A DNA stretch of 64,000 nt from Hyphomicrobium sp. (GTDB lineage: Bacteria; Pseudomonadota; Alphaproteobacteria; Rhizobiales; Hyphomicrobiaceae), in assembly GCA_030148425.1 (NCBI GenBank), contig JASBTM010000001.1, positions 1 to 64,000 on the forward strand, written 5' to 3'. The translations under genes were made by a program, and so were the position numbers. The notes below the pieces were generated by a model. It was not told where the DNA came from. It ran no database searches and saw only the letters and a list, made by a program, of their open reading frames with translations. This document shows positions 55,592 to 61,916 of this stretch, piece by piece (the first letter of the stretch is position 1; each line of letters opens with the position of its first letter).

Positions 55592-55619
55592 GGGCCGCAA
55601 ACTGAACAGATTGCGACCC
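55592..55619 (-). terminator. possible terminator of the His-rich gene
   Basis: An imperfect inverted repeat GGGCCGCAA / TTGCGACCC with a 10-base loop lies about 20 bp beyond the His-rich gene stop. On the minus strand it is followed by TTTCGTTTG. Confidence 0.45.
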
Positions 55620-55638
55620 CTAAAATGCGCTCGGCGAA

Positions 55639-55854
55639 TTAGTGCTTGTTGCCGTGCTCGTGCACGTGAGACTTCGTAGCCTCGGAATGGTGCTCTTCAG
55701 CCTGCAAATGGTGACCATGAGCTAAGTGGGCGTGGTGAGCGGCCTTCTCATGGTGGCCGGCCTCATGATGCTTCGCTGCTTCATGGTGGTGTTTCGCAGC
55801 GTGCTCGTGATGTTCAGCAGCCTTCTTGTGGTGTTCGTGCGCTTTCTGAGCCAT
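55639..55854 (-). CDS. small histidine-rich protein
   Basis: A 71-aa cytoplasmic protein with about one third histidine, in regular H-x2/3-HH heptad-like units (AEHHEHAAKHHHEAAKHHEA). It probably forms an alpha-helix with histidines on several faces, suggesting Ni, Zn, Co or Cu buffering; that is inference. AAGGA lies 8 nt before the ATG at 55854. The longer open frame to 55914 is not supported. No signal peptide. Confidence 0.8.
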   Translation of the reverse strand: MAQKAHEHHKKAAEHHEHAAKHHHEAAKHHEAGHHEKAAHHAHLAHGHHLQAEEHHSEATKSHVHEHGNKH

Positions 55855-56037
55855 TGGGGACATCCTTTTTGCTGAGTTATCGCCGTGCTCCCGACTGTTC
55901 CCCGTACCCCACATATATGACGCTCTTTGCGCTTTCTGTGGTTCTCTTCTGGCCTATGCCGATCAGCCATCTCTTACGGCAACGCCGCCACAAAACGTGA
56001 GGCTTCGAGAGATAATCTCTCGCGCCGTCACGCAGTT

Positions 56038-56268
56038 CTACGGCGATTTCTCTGCGGGCTTATCCAAGGCGTCGATGGTGACAGGATTCTTCGACGGAGC
56101 ATCGCCCGTGCCCAAGCGTTTGCTCGGATCGCCAACGACCGGCTTTGGAGCAATGCCGTCTGGCTGTCTGCTGTACGCCGCCACGATGAAGATACCCGCA
56201 AGCAAGGTAACAATCACAGAGGCGTAAAAGACTGTGGTGCGCGTGCGTGATGTGTTGATTGCGCTCAT
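56038..56268 (-). CDS. small single-pass membrane protein with EcfG-type promoter
   Basis: A 76-aa protein: short N terminus, one transmembrane helix (about residues 12-33, VFYASVIVTLLAGIFIVAAY), then a polar Pro/Lys/Asp-rich tail (GDPSKRLGTGDAPSKNP) that should lie in the periplasm. No family was recognised. An exact GGAAC-N16-CGTT promoter lies 35 nt upstream of the ATG, so it is probably a general-stress gene. Confidence 0.75.
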   Translation of the reverse strand: MSAINTSRTRTTVFYASVIVTLLAGIFIVAAYSRQPDGIAPKPVVGDPSKRLGTGDAPSKNPVTIDALDKPAEKSP

Positions 56269-56303
56269 TGCGATATCTCAAACGTTCGTTGAGTTTGAAG
56301 AGT

Positions 56304-56328
56304 AACGCGCTGGTCAACGCCGTGTTCC
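56304..56328 (-). promoter_or_regulatory. EcfG-type general stress promoter
   Basis: On the minus strand the boxes read GGAAC, 16 nt, CGTT. The established alphaproteobacterial EcfG consensus is GGAAC-N16/17-CGTT. It sits 35 nt before the start of the small membrane protein gene at 56268. Confidence 0.8.
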
Positions 56329-56367
56329 GGTCTAGAGGGCCGTGCCGATGTGAGAGGCAGGCTTGTA

Positions 56368-56616
56368 CTAGTGTGGACGGCGACCGAGGTGTTTAAGCGC
56401 CTTCATTGTCGCGTGCTGACCCAACACCGTCGCATCATGGTGACCGCACGTGCAATCTTCGACTATCGCTTGTGAGATAACCTCAAAAAGGGAAGCAAGC
56501 ATCCTACCCTCGACACTGTGCACTTCGACAAGCTCCGTGCACGCCAAACGTATCGCGTCTTTGAGCACGCCACTTTCGATGTCGATGGTTGGTGACTTAG
56601 GAAAAACTGGCGTCAT
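56368..56616 (-). CDS. hypothetical small protein containing a REP-like segment
   Basis: An 82-aa frame starting at ATG 56616, with GGAG 7 nt upstream. The middle (LACTELVEVHSVEG) is encoded by GTGCACTTCGACAAGCTCCG on the plus strand; a CTTGTCGAAG core like this is a common intergenic palindromic-repeat core in proteobacteria. The frame may therefore be a real gene that absorbed a repeat, or a chance frame over one. The C-terminal CTCGHHDATVLGQH could bind metal. No family recognised. Confidence 0.45.
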   Translation of the reverse strand: MTPVFPKSPTIDIESGVLKDAIRLACTELVEVHSVEGRMLASLFEVISQAIVEDCTCGHHDATVLGQHATMKALKHLGRRPH

Positions 56617-56971
56617 CACCGCACTCCGCTGAGTATCGGCGGGAGCGTATTGGTAGCCACTCTCAGTCAGCAGAGCCTACAATGCGACTGCCGATAGTCG
56701 ATTTGTAGCAGGTAAAGAGACGCCTGTCCGGCACAATGCGGGTTTGCGCCTACCATTCGCTTGGTCTTGTGATCGGCCGCCCGTTACTATATCCGTTAAA
56801 TCGGACCTCCGGCTTGGCCTCGCCGCTGAGTGCGCTGTATCGACGACCCCTCAAAAATTTCGGGTGCTCATCCTGACTTCGGGTCGGGCAGAAACGAGCG
56901 CATCCAACTCGCCTGCGGCTGGTTTACCGGTTGCGGGCTTCTTATTGTCGTGAACTGCGAGGAGCTATCGA
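56617..56971 (+). other. 355-bp intergenic region, no gene seen
   Basis: Short frames only, none with a ribosome-binding site or protein-like composition. It should hold the promoters of the divergent genes at 56616 (minus) and 56972 (plus). No clear EcfG-type boxes were found. Confidence 0.5.
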
Positions 56972-57181
56972 ATGGTTATAGTGCCCAAAAATTTACCGAG
57001 CGCAGCTGCTCTTAAATTGCGTCGAGCCCAAGAGGCATCAAAGGCCATGCAAGAATACGAAACGGAGAGATCAGTCATTCGCGTTAAAACGGAACGTCTT
57101 CGCGCCGAACGACTGGCTCGGGAGGCGATCGCCCCTGCACCTAAAAAGGCAGGGAAGCGGAAGCCGCAACTCGAGAAGTAA
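56972..57181 (+). CDS. small basic coiled-coil protein, paralogue of 57305-57580
   Basis: A 69-aa Lys/Arg/Glu-rich protein predicted to be one long helix. Its C-terminal half (TERLRAERLAREAIAPAPKKA) matches the convergent neighbour's TQRLRAARLALEATSVPKKK block. GAGGAG lies about 9 nt before the ATG. Short rhizobial proteins with ARLRALRLAREA-type endings are widespread and uncharacterised. No DNA-binding motif is evident. Confidence 0.7.
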   Translation: MVIVPKNLPSAAALKLRRAQEASKAMQEYETERSVIRVKTERLRAERLAREAIAPAPKKAGKRKPQLEK

Positions 57182-57304
57182 ACGCGAGTCATCCTTCAGA
57201 AGTTTGGGCAACTCGGCTCGGTGAGAGATAAACGGTATTAACTGGCGAGTTCTTTGGTCGTTTGATCGGAAGAGTGATCGAAGTGCTCGACATCGCGCAC
57301 ACGG

Positions 57305-57580
57305 TTAAGAAGATCGCGGGCTGCGTTTCGCGATGTTACTTGGAGATTTCTTTTTCGGTACGCTGGTGGCTTCGAGGGCTAACCGAGCAGCGCGCAATCG
57401 CTGTGTTTTGGCGAGAGTAGCCAGCCGATCTGTTTCGCGATCTTTCTTCGCCTGAACGGCCTCTTGTTCACGACGCAACTTAGCTACGGCAACTCTCGTT
57501 CTCGCAGCTTCGCGGTCACGCTCAGGCTGAAGCGCATCTATTGCAAGCTGATGCTTGGCGCTTTTGGGATAGTTCCACAT
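57305..57580 (-). CDS. small basic coiled-coil protein, paralogue of 56972-57181
   Basis: A 91-aa charged helical protein (KLRREQEAVQAKKDRETDRLATLAK) ending in TQRLRAARLALEATSVPKKK plus a basic tail. It is convergent with its shorter paralogue with 123 bp between stops. There is no strong ribosome-binding site before the ATG at 57580. Function unknown; the shared C-terminal motif implies a common ancestor. Confidence 0.65.
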   Translation of the reverse strand: MWNYPKSAKHQLAIDALQPERDREAARTRVAVAKLRREQEAVQAKKDRETDRLATLAKTQRLRAARLALEATSVPKKKSPSNIAKRSPRSS

Positions 57581-57769
57581 TACATGTAGATGCGCATTGC
57601 CATCGCATAATGCAAGCTGTCACCCGCATTCGTGCAGCGAGCTAGGCGCAAACGTTTGTATCAATTGCAACGCAATAAGCGCATGGTGGGTAGATCATCG
57701 GCCGATATCCTGGGCTCCGGTGGCTGAGAGTTATGATGTGCTCCCGCCTGGCAAACCGGAAATCATTCG

Positions 57770-57976
57770 ATGATATTCAGTCCGTTCAGCGACAAAAATC
57801 TTACCATGCAGGCTGCGGTCGCTCTCGCATGCGGCGAACTGGGGATCAGCGAAACAGATTTGGCGCGTCGGGAATGCGTCGCCACCCTTATGGAACCACT
57901 CACCAAATCCGGCCCGGTGAGTATCGATCGCTTCAAGACCTTCGCTGTATCACAGTTTCTGATGTCGAGAGCTTGA
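57770..57976 (+). CDS. hypothetical 68-aa protein upstream of the HWE kinase
   Basis: A small acidic/helical protein (MIFSPFSDKNLTMQAAVALACGELG..., TDLARRECVATLMEPL). It has no recognised domain. It ends 37 bp before the HWE kinase start and may be co-transcribed. No clear Shine-Dalgarno sequence precedes the ATG. Real-gene status is moderate. Confidence 0.5.
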   Translation: MIFSPFSDKNLTMQAAVALACGELGISETDLARRECVATLMEPLTKSGPVSIDRFKTFAVSQFLMSRA

Positions 57977-58013
57977 TCGGAACGACTAAGCCGCTGTCAC
58001 GAAAGCGAGTTCA

Positions 58014-58715
58014 ATGGAGATTGAAGAAGACCTCGTCTCAGAGAATGCATTGCTACGGCAGTTGCTTATTGAAGCGAGACTCAACGAGGCCGAGCAGGTT
58101 GTCGCGGAAAAGTTGCAGCGGTTAATTTCGGAGGAGTTGCACCACAGAGTGCAAAACACGCTGGCGACAGTGCAGGCAATCGTCTCTCAAACTCTTCGAA
58201 CCGCCGACAGCACGGAAGAAGCACAGGAAGCGATTGAACATCGGCTCCAAGCGTTGGGCAAAGTTCACGACTTATTATTAAGGACCAGTTGGGCCAGGGC
58301 CAATTTGCGCGCCATTCTTCTTGCAGCGACGCGACCGTTTGGGATGCACGAGGGACGGCAGTTCGCGATTGATTGCCCGCAAAATCTTGCGGTGACAGCA
58401 CGTGCTGCACTACCGACCGCGATGGTATTCAACGAGCTTTGTACGAACGCAACGAAGTACGGCGCTCTTTCGGTTCCAGAAGGGCGCGTGCACATTAGGG
58501 TGGATGTGGACGAAAGCGGAAAGTCAGCCCGCCTTGCTTGGCGAGAGACAGGTGGTCCACTTGTAAAAGCGCCCACGCGCCGCAGCTTTGGTAGTCGCCT
58601 TATTGAGCAAAGCTTATTGGCTGACACGCAAGGCAAAGGTCGTATTCAGTTCCTGCCCGGTGGTGTCGTGTGCGAACTCGAAGTCGCGTTGTTAGAGCAG
58701 ACTATAGCGGCATGA
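58014..58715 (+). CDS. orphan HWE-family sensor histidine kinase lacking an input domain
   Basis: A 233-aa kinase core. A short coiled-coil N terminus (1-40) leads into the phospho-accepting H44 in ELHHRVQNTLATVQ, the N-box FNELCTNATKYGA (N140, N145) and WRETGGP (W177, E179), which marks the HWE subgroup. There are no PAS, GAF or membrane segments, so the signal must come through a partner. HWE/HisKA2 kinases are known to feed PhyR in the general stress response, and EcfG-type promoters lie in the same region. GGAG is just before the ATG. Confidence 0.88.
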   Translation: MEIEEDLVSENALLRQLLIEARLNEAEQVVAEKLQRLISEELHHRVQNTLATVQAIVSQTLRTADSTEEAQEAIEHRLQALGKVHDLLLRTSWARANLRAILLAATRPFGMHEGRQFAIDCPQNLAVTARAALPTAMVFNELCTNATKYGALSVPEGRVHIRVDVDESGKSARLAWRETGGPLVKAPTRRSFGSRLIEQSLLADTQGKGRIQFLPGGVVCELEVALLEQTIAA

Positions 58716-58759
58716 TCCGACCATCGAGCATCTCAATAGCCTCAGGCTAGAGATGATCT

Positions 58760-58987
58760 TCAAACAAGAACCGTCGGATAAGTGAGGCTAGCCTGCGTCT
58801 GGCGAATGGAAATTCCTCGCAGATCGTCGATAAAGAGCGTGAGCTTATCGGAGAAAGAAACCGCGCGCGCGTAAGCAACTGCGTGCGATTTCACATTGAA
58901 GCTCAACAGGATTCGACCGTGTGGTTCTCGTAGAACGGTCCACGTTCGTTGGGGTCCTTCGACAACGCGAATATAATCCCTTGGCAT
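58760..58987 (-). CDS. hypothetical small protein (DUF2188-like layout)
   Basis: A 75-aa protein (MPRDYIRVVEGPQRTWTVLREPHGRILLSFNVKSHAVAYARAVS...) with a beta-beta-alpha layout resembling small stress-associated DUF2188-type proteins that place a W..V..R block before KxxAxxxAR. That similarity is weak. GGAG lies about 10 nt before the ATG at 58987. It follows the 59023-59292 gene by 35 bp on the same strand, so they probably form an operon. Confidence 0.65.
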   Translation of the reverse strand: MPRDYIRVVEGPQRTWTVLREPHGRILLSFNVKSHAVAYARAVSFSDKLTLFIDDLRGISIRQTQASLTYPTVLV

Positions 58988-59022
58988 GCTGGCTCCTTCA
59001 AAAATGAGCGAGGACAAATCCG

Positions 59023-59292
59023 TCAGCGCACCTCCGCATCGCGAATATCGGATCTCTGCGCGTCTTCAAGATCTGACGGGTCGATTGTGATTACCTGTCT
59101 CGCGCCATGGCCGTATCCCTTCATTCGCAACTCAATCGTGGTCGATATCCGCCGATAAGCAACGAACGACAGCCCTTGGATAAGTTCTTCGCAGGTCTCA
59201 ACTTCGTAAGTTCCCGCTTCCAAACGTCCATCAACACCGTCGAGCGTGAAAGGATACTGGAACGTTACAGGCTTGCTGGTGATCCGCTGCAT
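59023..59292 (-). CDS. hypothetical protein of a common rhizobial small family
   Basis: An 89-aa protein: VTFQYPFTLDGVDGRLEAGTYEVETCEELIQGLSF is the conserved-looking core, as in small unnamed rhizobial proteins with LPAGTYxVETDEE. Beta-rich and cytoplasmic. The ATG at 59292 was chosen; the frame is open to 59361 but that part forms the upstream gene's terminator. First gene of a two-gene operon with 58760-58987. Function unknown. Confidence 0.72.
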   Translation of the reverse strand: MQRITSKPVTFQYPFTLDGVDGRLEAGTYEVETCEELIQGLSFVAYRRISTTIELRMKGYGHGARQVITIDPSDLEDAQRSDIRDAEVR

Positions 59293-59315
59293 CACGAAGA
59301 GCTCCGTATTCTTCC

Positions 59316-59357
59316 TAAAAACACCGTCGCCCCTAGCGCTGATGCCAGGGGCGACGG
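59316..59357 (-). terminator. intrinsic terminator after the CsbD-like gene
   Basis: An 11-bp perfect stem CCGTCGCCCCT / AGGGGCGACGG with a 12-base loop (59324-59357), followed on the minus strand by TGTTTTTA. It separates the CsbD-like gene from the 59023-59292 operon. Confidence 0.88.
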
Positions 59358-59374
59358 ACAAACGGCGACGCTAC

Positions 59375-59578
59375 TTAAAGCTGCCGGCCGTTGGCAAAAG
59401 CATCGACGTCCTTTTGAGCCTGGGCTTTGTCCAACTCGTACTTGGATTGAACCTGCGAAACGAGGTCGTCCGTGCTCTTGAGGTCGCGTACTTCCTCCTG
59501 GCTAAACTTCGGCCACTTGATCGCGATTTCGGAGCGCATTCCGAGGGGACTTGCGGCGCGTGCTGTATTTTCGGCCAT
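59375..59578 (-). CDS. CsbD-like small stress protein
   Basis: A 67-aa protein with the CsbD layout: a short N-terminal tail (MAENTARAASPLGM), KWPKFSQEEVRDLKSTDDLVSQVQSKYEL, and AQKDVDAF at the end, matching the family's KWGKLTDDDL...LVGxIQxRYG...AExQVDxW pattern. CsbD proteins are general-stress proteins of unknown mechanism. AGGAG lies 10 nt before the ATG. No EcfG boxes were found upstream; the promoter lies in the AT-rich island. Confidence 0.8.
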   Translation of the reverse strand: MAENTARAASPLGMRSEIAIKWPKFSQEEVRDLKSTDDLVSQVQSKYELDKAQAQKDVDAFANGRQL

Positions 59579-59838
59579 TGGTAAATCTCCTAAAAAATCC
59601 ACTGGAAAAATGATCAGAACAAGATTTATCCAAACCATCCAAATTATAAATGGGAGTCGAACGTGTTCATATCAAGATACAACGTCATGTATTCTAAATA
59701 AAAATGCGATGAGTAATCGCAAGTATTCTTGGAAATATTTGGATAATACTTTGTGTGTTACACACGCTTTTTCGTGCAGGTCTGTGGAAAACTAAGCAAC
59801 TGACAGATGGAAGATGCGTGTATATCTTGCGATGACTT
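59579..59838 (-). other. AT-rich 260-bp island with no gene
   Basis: Two full 60-base lines (59641-59760) are only about 30% GC, against ~60% for the chromosome and ~53-55% for neighbouring accessory genes. Short frames over it have no ribosome-binding sites and improbable composition. It must hold the promoters of the CsbD-like gene (minus) and the 59839 gene (plus). Confidence 0.6.
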
Positions 59839-60114
59839 ATGGCGCGCCGGAAAAAGAGGCCACGAAAAATGATACTTTGGAAGCCAATAAGTGAGTTCGT
59901 CGAACCGAATTGGGTGAAGCTCGGCACGGCGCTGCCGCCGACACTCTTTTGGCGACCGAAACACGGGGCGATAATCGGCTACATTCGCGATGGCGAACTG
60001 TTCGACGCCAAATGGATCTATGTGTGCGACGCGAACAAGGTGACGGACTTCTCTGTGATTAGCTCGCCGGGCGACAACGTCGTGGAGTTGAATGAGAGTC
60101 GCGCTTCGCCGTAA
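59839..60114 (+). CDS. hypothetical protein
   Basis: A 91-aa frame: basic start MARRKKRPRK, then WKPISEFVEPNWVKLGTALPPTLFWRPKHGAIIGYIRDGELFDAKWIYVCDANKVTDF. The Trp/Pro-rich, beta-looking composition is protein-like. A shorter start at 59869 (MILWKPISEF) is possible. No family recognised. It borders the AT-rich island. Confidence 0.6.
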   Translation: MARRKKRPRKMILWKPISEFVEPNWVKLGTALPPTLFWRPKHGAIIGYIRDGELFDAKWIYVCDANKVTDFSVISSPGDNVVELNESRASP

Positions 60115-60220
60115 CGCGTCTTTCCCATTTCGGCGCCCTAATTCGGCTCATCCCCGCGCTGACTTCAGCTCTCTTCGCCTTGTCTTTGTCCAAGGAGCGC
60201 CTCTTGGCCTTTTACCTATG

Positions 60221-60259
60221 AAATGAAAAGAGGCCGGGAAGTTGAAGCTTCCCGGCCTC
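60221..60259 (-). terminator. intrinsic terminator of the Gly/Tyr-rich gene
   Basis: A 12-bp perfect stem GAGGCCGGGAAG / CTTCCCGGCCTC with a 6-base loop (60230-60259), followed on the minus strand by CTTTTCATTT. Confidence 0.92.
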
Positions 60260-60286
60260 GAATCCAAAACTCAAACTAGCTGCGCG

Positions 60287-60592
60287 CTAGCAGCCGCGAC
60301 GCCAGAGGCAGCGGCGGAAGCCGGGTCCGCCCCAACCCCAACGATCCGCACACAGATGGCGAGCGCTGTAGCAACCGCCGTAGCCGTAACCGTATCGCGG
60401 ACCGCCATAGAAGCCATAGCCGTAACGTGGTCCGTACCAGCGACGGTGCCAATTGCGATAGTAATACGCTTTCTGCACCAATGGCTGAGAACTCGCGGCT
60501 ACCGATGCAACATCACCAACGCTTGGCGCTGCAATAGCCGATGTAGCAATCAAACTACCTAGCGCTGCCAATCCGAGAATGAGCTTGTTCAT
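60287..60592 (-). CDS. exported Gly/Tyr-rich small protein
   Basis: A 101-aa protein with a signal peptide (MNKLILGLAALGSLIATSAIA), a short linker, then a Tyr/Gly/Arg/Trp-rich mature part (YYYRNWHRRWYGPRYGYGFYGGPRYGYGYGG) and four cysteines near the C terminus. It resembles the cell-surface Gly/Tyr-rich proteins common in Hyphomicrobiales. The ATG at 60592 was chosen for the signal peptide; it has GGAG 11 nt upstream. Monocistronic. Function unknown. Confidence 0.82.
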   Translation of the reverse strand: MNKLILGLAALGSLIATSAIAAPSVGDVASVAASSQPLVQKAYYYRNWHRRWYGPRYGYGFYGGPRYGYGYGGCYSARHLCADRWGWGGPGFRRCLWRRGC

Positions 60593-60996
60593 GGAGTGTC
60601 TCCTATCCATCTCGATAGAACCGACTCCTAACTCTCAAAATCGGAGAACGTTTGCGCTTACGATAATTTATAGAAGCTGAATACGTGTTCACTTGCGACT
60701 GATGACGCGTCACTTCCGGCGGCGCTCCCAACCGCCAGCATGCGATGTCCTTGACCGAAGCGATATCATGATTTCGCTCTTCACTGCACCCAATACAGTC
60801 AGTGGACTGTCTAACAGACAATGCGCGTTGCGTGCTGGTCTGGTTGAACACAACGACATCGAGTGCAGCGTGAGAAGCGAAGCGTTGCCGCACCAATAAA
60901 GGCGACGTGGTTGCGATGGATGACGAGGCTGGACGGGCGAATTGATACGCCAACGTCGCATATCACCTATCTGTAAGGTTGGATTTTGAAACCGGC
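60593..60996 (+). other. 404-bp intergenic region without a convincing gene
   Basis: Frames of 68-116 codons overlap on both strands but lack ribosome-binding sites and look like shadows of each other. The region ends in the EcfG-like boxes of the 61048 gene. Confidence 0.5.
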
Positions 60997-61020
60997 GGAA
61001 CTCCGCTCGTGTTCTCCGTT
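60997..61020 (+). promoter_or_regulatory. EcfG-like promoter with a 15-nt spacer
   Basis: GGAAC and CGTT boxes lie 15 nt apart, one less than the established 16-17 nt. The CGTT box is 27 nt before the ATG at 61048, the same placement as the exact sites in this region. The short spacer leaves it uncertain. Confidence 0.5.
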
Positions 61021-61047
61021 CAAATGCTATGCGTATAGGAGTATGCG

Positions 61048-61398
61048 ATGATTAAATTCAAACGAGCAGTTGCTGCGCTAGCCGCTACATGCGCGTTGGC
61101 AGCGTTCTCGTTGCCGGCGTCGGCTGCCCACTTCGGTGGGGGCGGCGGATACATGGGCGGTGGCGGTTTCCACGGTGGTGGCCATTTCGGAGGTGAACAC
61201 TTTGGCGGTGGTCACTTCGCCGGAGGCGGCCATTGGCACGGTGGCGGTGGATGGCATAGCGGCCATGGATGGCGTGGACGCGGGTGGGGCTATTATCCCG
61301 GCTTCGCGTTCTATGGCGGCCCTTACTACGACGATTACTATGGAGACGATTACGACTACTGCTACTGGCGACACGGCCGTCGTTTCTGTCGCTACTAA
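61048..61398 (+). CDS. exported Gly/His-rich protein with a WRHGRRFCR tail
   Basis: A 116-aa protein: signal peptide (AVAALAATCALAAFSLPASA), a Gly/His-rich repeat part (GGGHFGGEHFGGGHFAGGGHWHGGGG), an acidic Tyr/Asp stretch (YYDDYYGDDYDY) and the tail CYWRHGRRFCRY. The tail is nearly the same as in the 68-aa peptide at 31682-31888, while the body resembles the repeat protein at 32275-32691. Histidines and Tyr/Asp suggest metal or polymer contacts at the cell surface (inference). GGAG lies 8 nt upstream; EcfG-like boxes precede it. Confidence 0.85.
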   Translation: MIKFKRAVAALAATCALAAFSLPASAAHFGGGGGYMGGGGFHGGGHFGGEHFGGGHFAGGGHWHGGGGWHSGHGWRGRGWGYYPGFAFYGGPYYDDYYGDDYDYCYWRHGRRFCRY

Positions 61399-61421
61399 CT
61401 TCTCCTAGCTCCATTCCACTT

Positions 61422-61454
61422 CCCCGGTTTCTCATTCGAGAGGCCGGGGTTTTT
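61422..61454 (+). terminator. intrinsic terminator of the Gly/His-rich gene at 61048
   Basis: A 12-bp stem (CCCCGG paired with CCGGGG, extended by TTTCTC/GAGAGG with two G-U pairs) at 61422-61449, followed by TTTTTA on the plus strand. Confidence 0.92.
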
Positions 61455-61465
61455 ATGCGCGCCGC

Positions 61466-61504
61466 AACAAAACACACCCCAACGGTTCGGCCCGTTGGGG
61501 TGTG
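61466..61504 (-). terminator. second hairpin terminator, minus-strand orientation
   Basis: A 13-bp perfect stem CACACCCCAACGG / CCGTTGGGGTGTG with a 6-base loop (61473-61504), followed on the minus strand by TTTTGTTG. It probably ends the transcript of the 61616-61789 gene, 111 bp upstream on the minus strand. Confidence 0.8.
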
Positions 61505-61615
61505 CTTACGCGAAGGATGTCCCGTGGAGGGGATGTCCTAACACTCGAAGGATGCGGCTAAAATTCTTTGGCAGCTATTGAACCGCAAAGCTTAGGCCGC
61601 GTGTACTAGCGCACG

Positions 61616-61789
61616 TCACTTCTCGGCCTTCGCGACTTTGTTCGCGCCAACGGACTTCTGGCCTTTGTCGTCATGATGTTCGGGCCGATCCGTCGGTAGC
61701 TTCTTGCCTTCCTTCTGCGTTTCGTGATGCTTGCCGCCGGGCGGGTCGCTTGCGATGGTTGGGTCGTTGTAATTGGTCTTCTTACCCAT
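61616..61789 (-). CDS. small hydrophilic protein with EcfG-type promoter
   Basis: A 57-aa very polar, Lys/His/Asp/Pro-rich protein (MGKKTNYNDPTIASDPPGGKHHETQKEGKKLP...), probably unstructured, without a signal peptide or membrane segment. GGAGG precedes the ATG at 61789. An exact GGAAC-N17-CGTT promoter lies 26 nt upstream. Its composition fits a stress-induced hydrophilin-like protein; function unknown. Confidence 0.8.
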   Translation of the reverse strand: MGKKTNYNDPTIASDPPGGKHHETQKEGKKLPTDRPEHHDDKGQKSVGANKVAKAEK

Positions 61790-61815
61790 GTTTGACCTCC
61801 AGGGTTTGGAGAAGA

Positions 61816-61841
61816 AACGGCCCCGCTTCGCCAACGGTTCC
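61816..61841 (-). promoter_or_regulatory. EcfG-type general stress promoter
   Basis: Minus-strand boxes GGAAC, 17 nt, CGTT, an exact match to the alphaproteobacterial EcfG consensus, 26 nt before the ATG at 61789. Confidence 0.85.
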
Positions 61842-61916
61842 GCGTCTATGCGACCGAGATAACGGAAGCCGGAACGATCGGCGGCATCCAAGCGGGCATG
61901 AAGCGAGAGCGCGAAT

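Noticed and set aside
55855..55900. EcfG promoter upstream of the His-rich gene
   Set aside because: A GGAAC box is present, but at 16-17 nt spacing the -10 position reads ATAA/TAAC instead of CGTT.
59694..59927. 77-codon minus-strand frame in the AT-rich island
   Set aside because: Overlaps the better-supported plus-strand gene at 59839 and has improbable composition.
60603..60953. 116-codon minus-strand frame (and opposing 68-codon frame)
   Set aside because: Overlapping frames on both strands, neither with a start signal or recognisable features.
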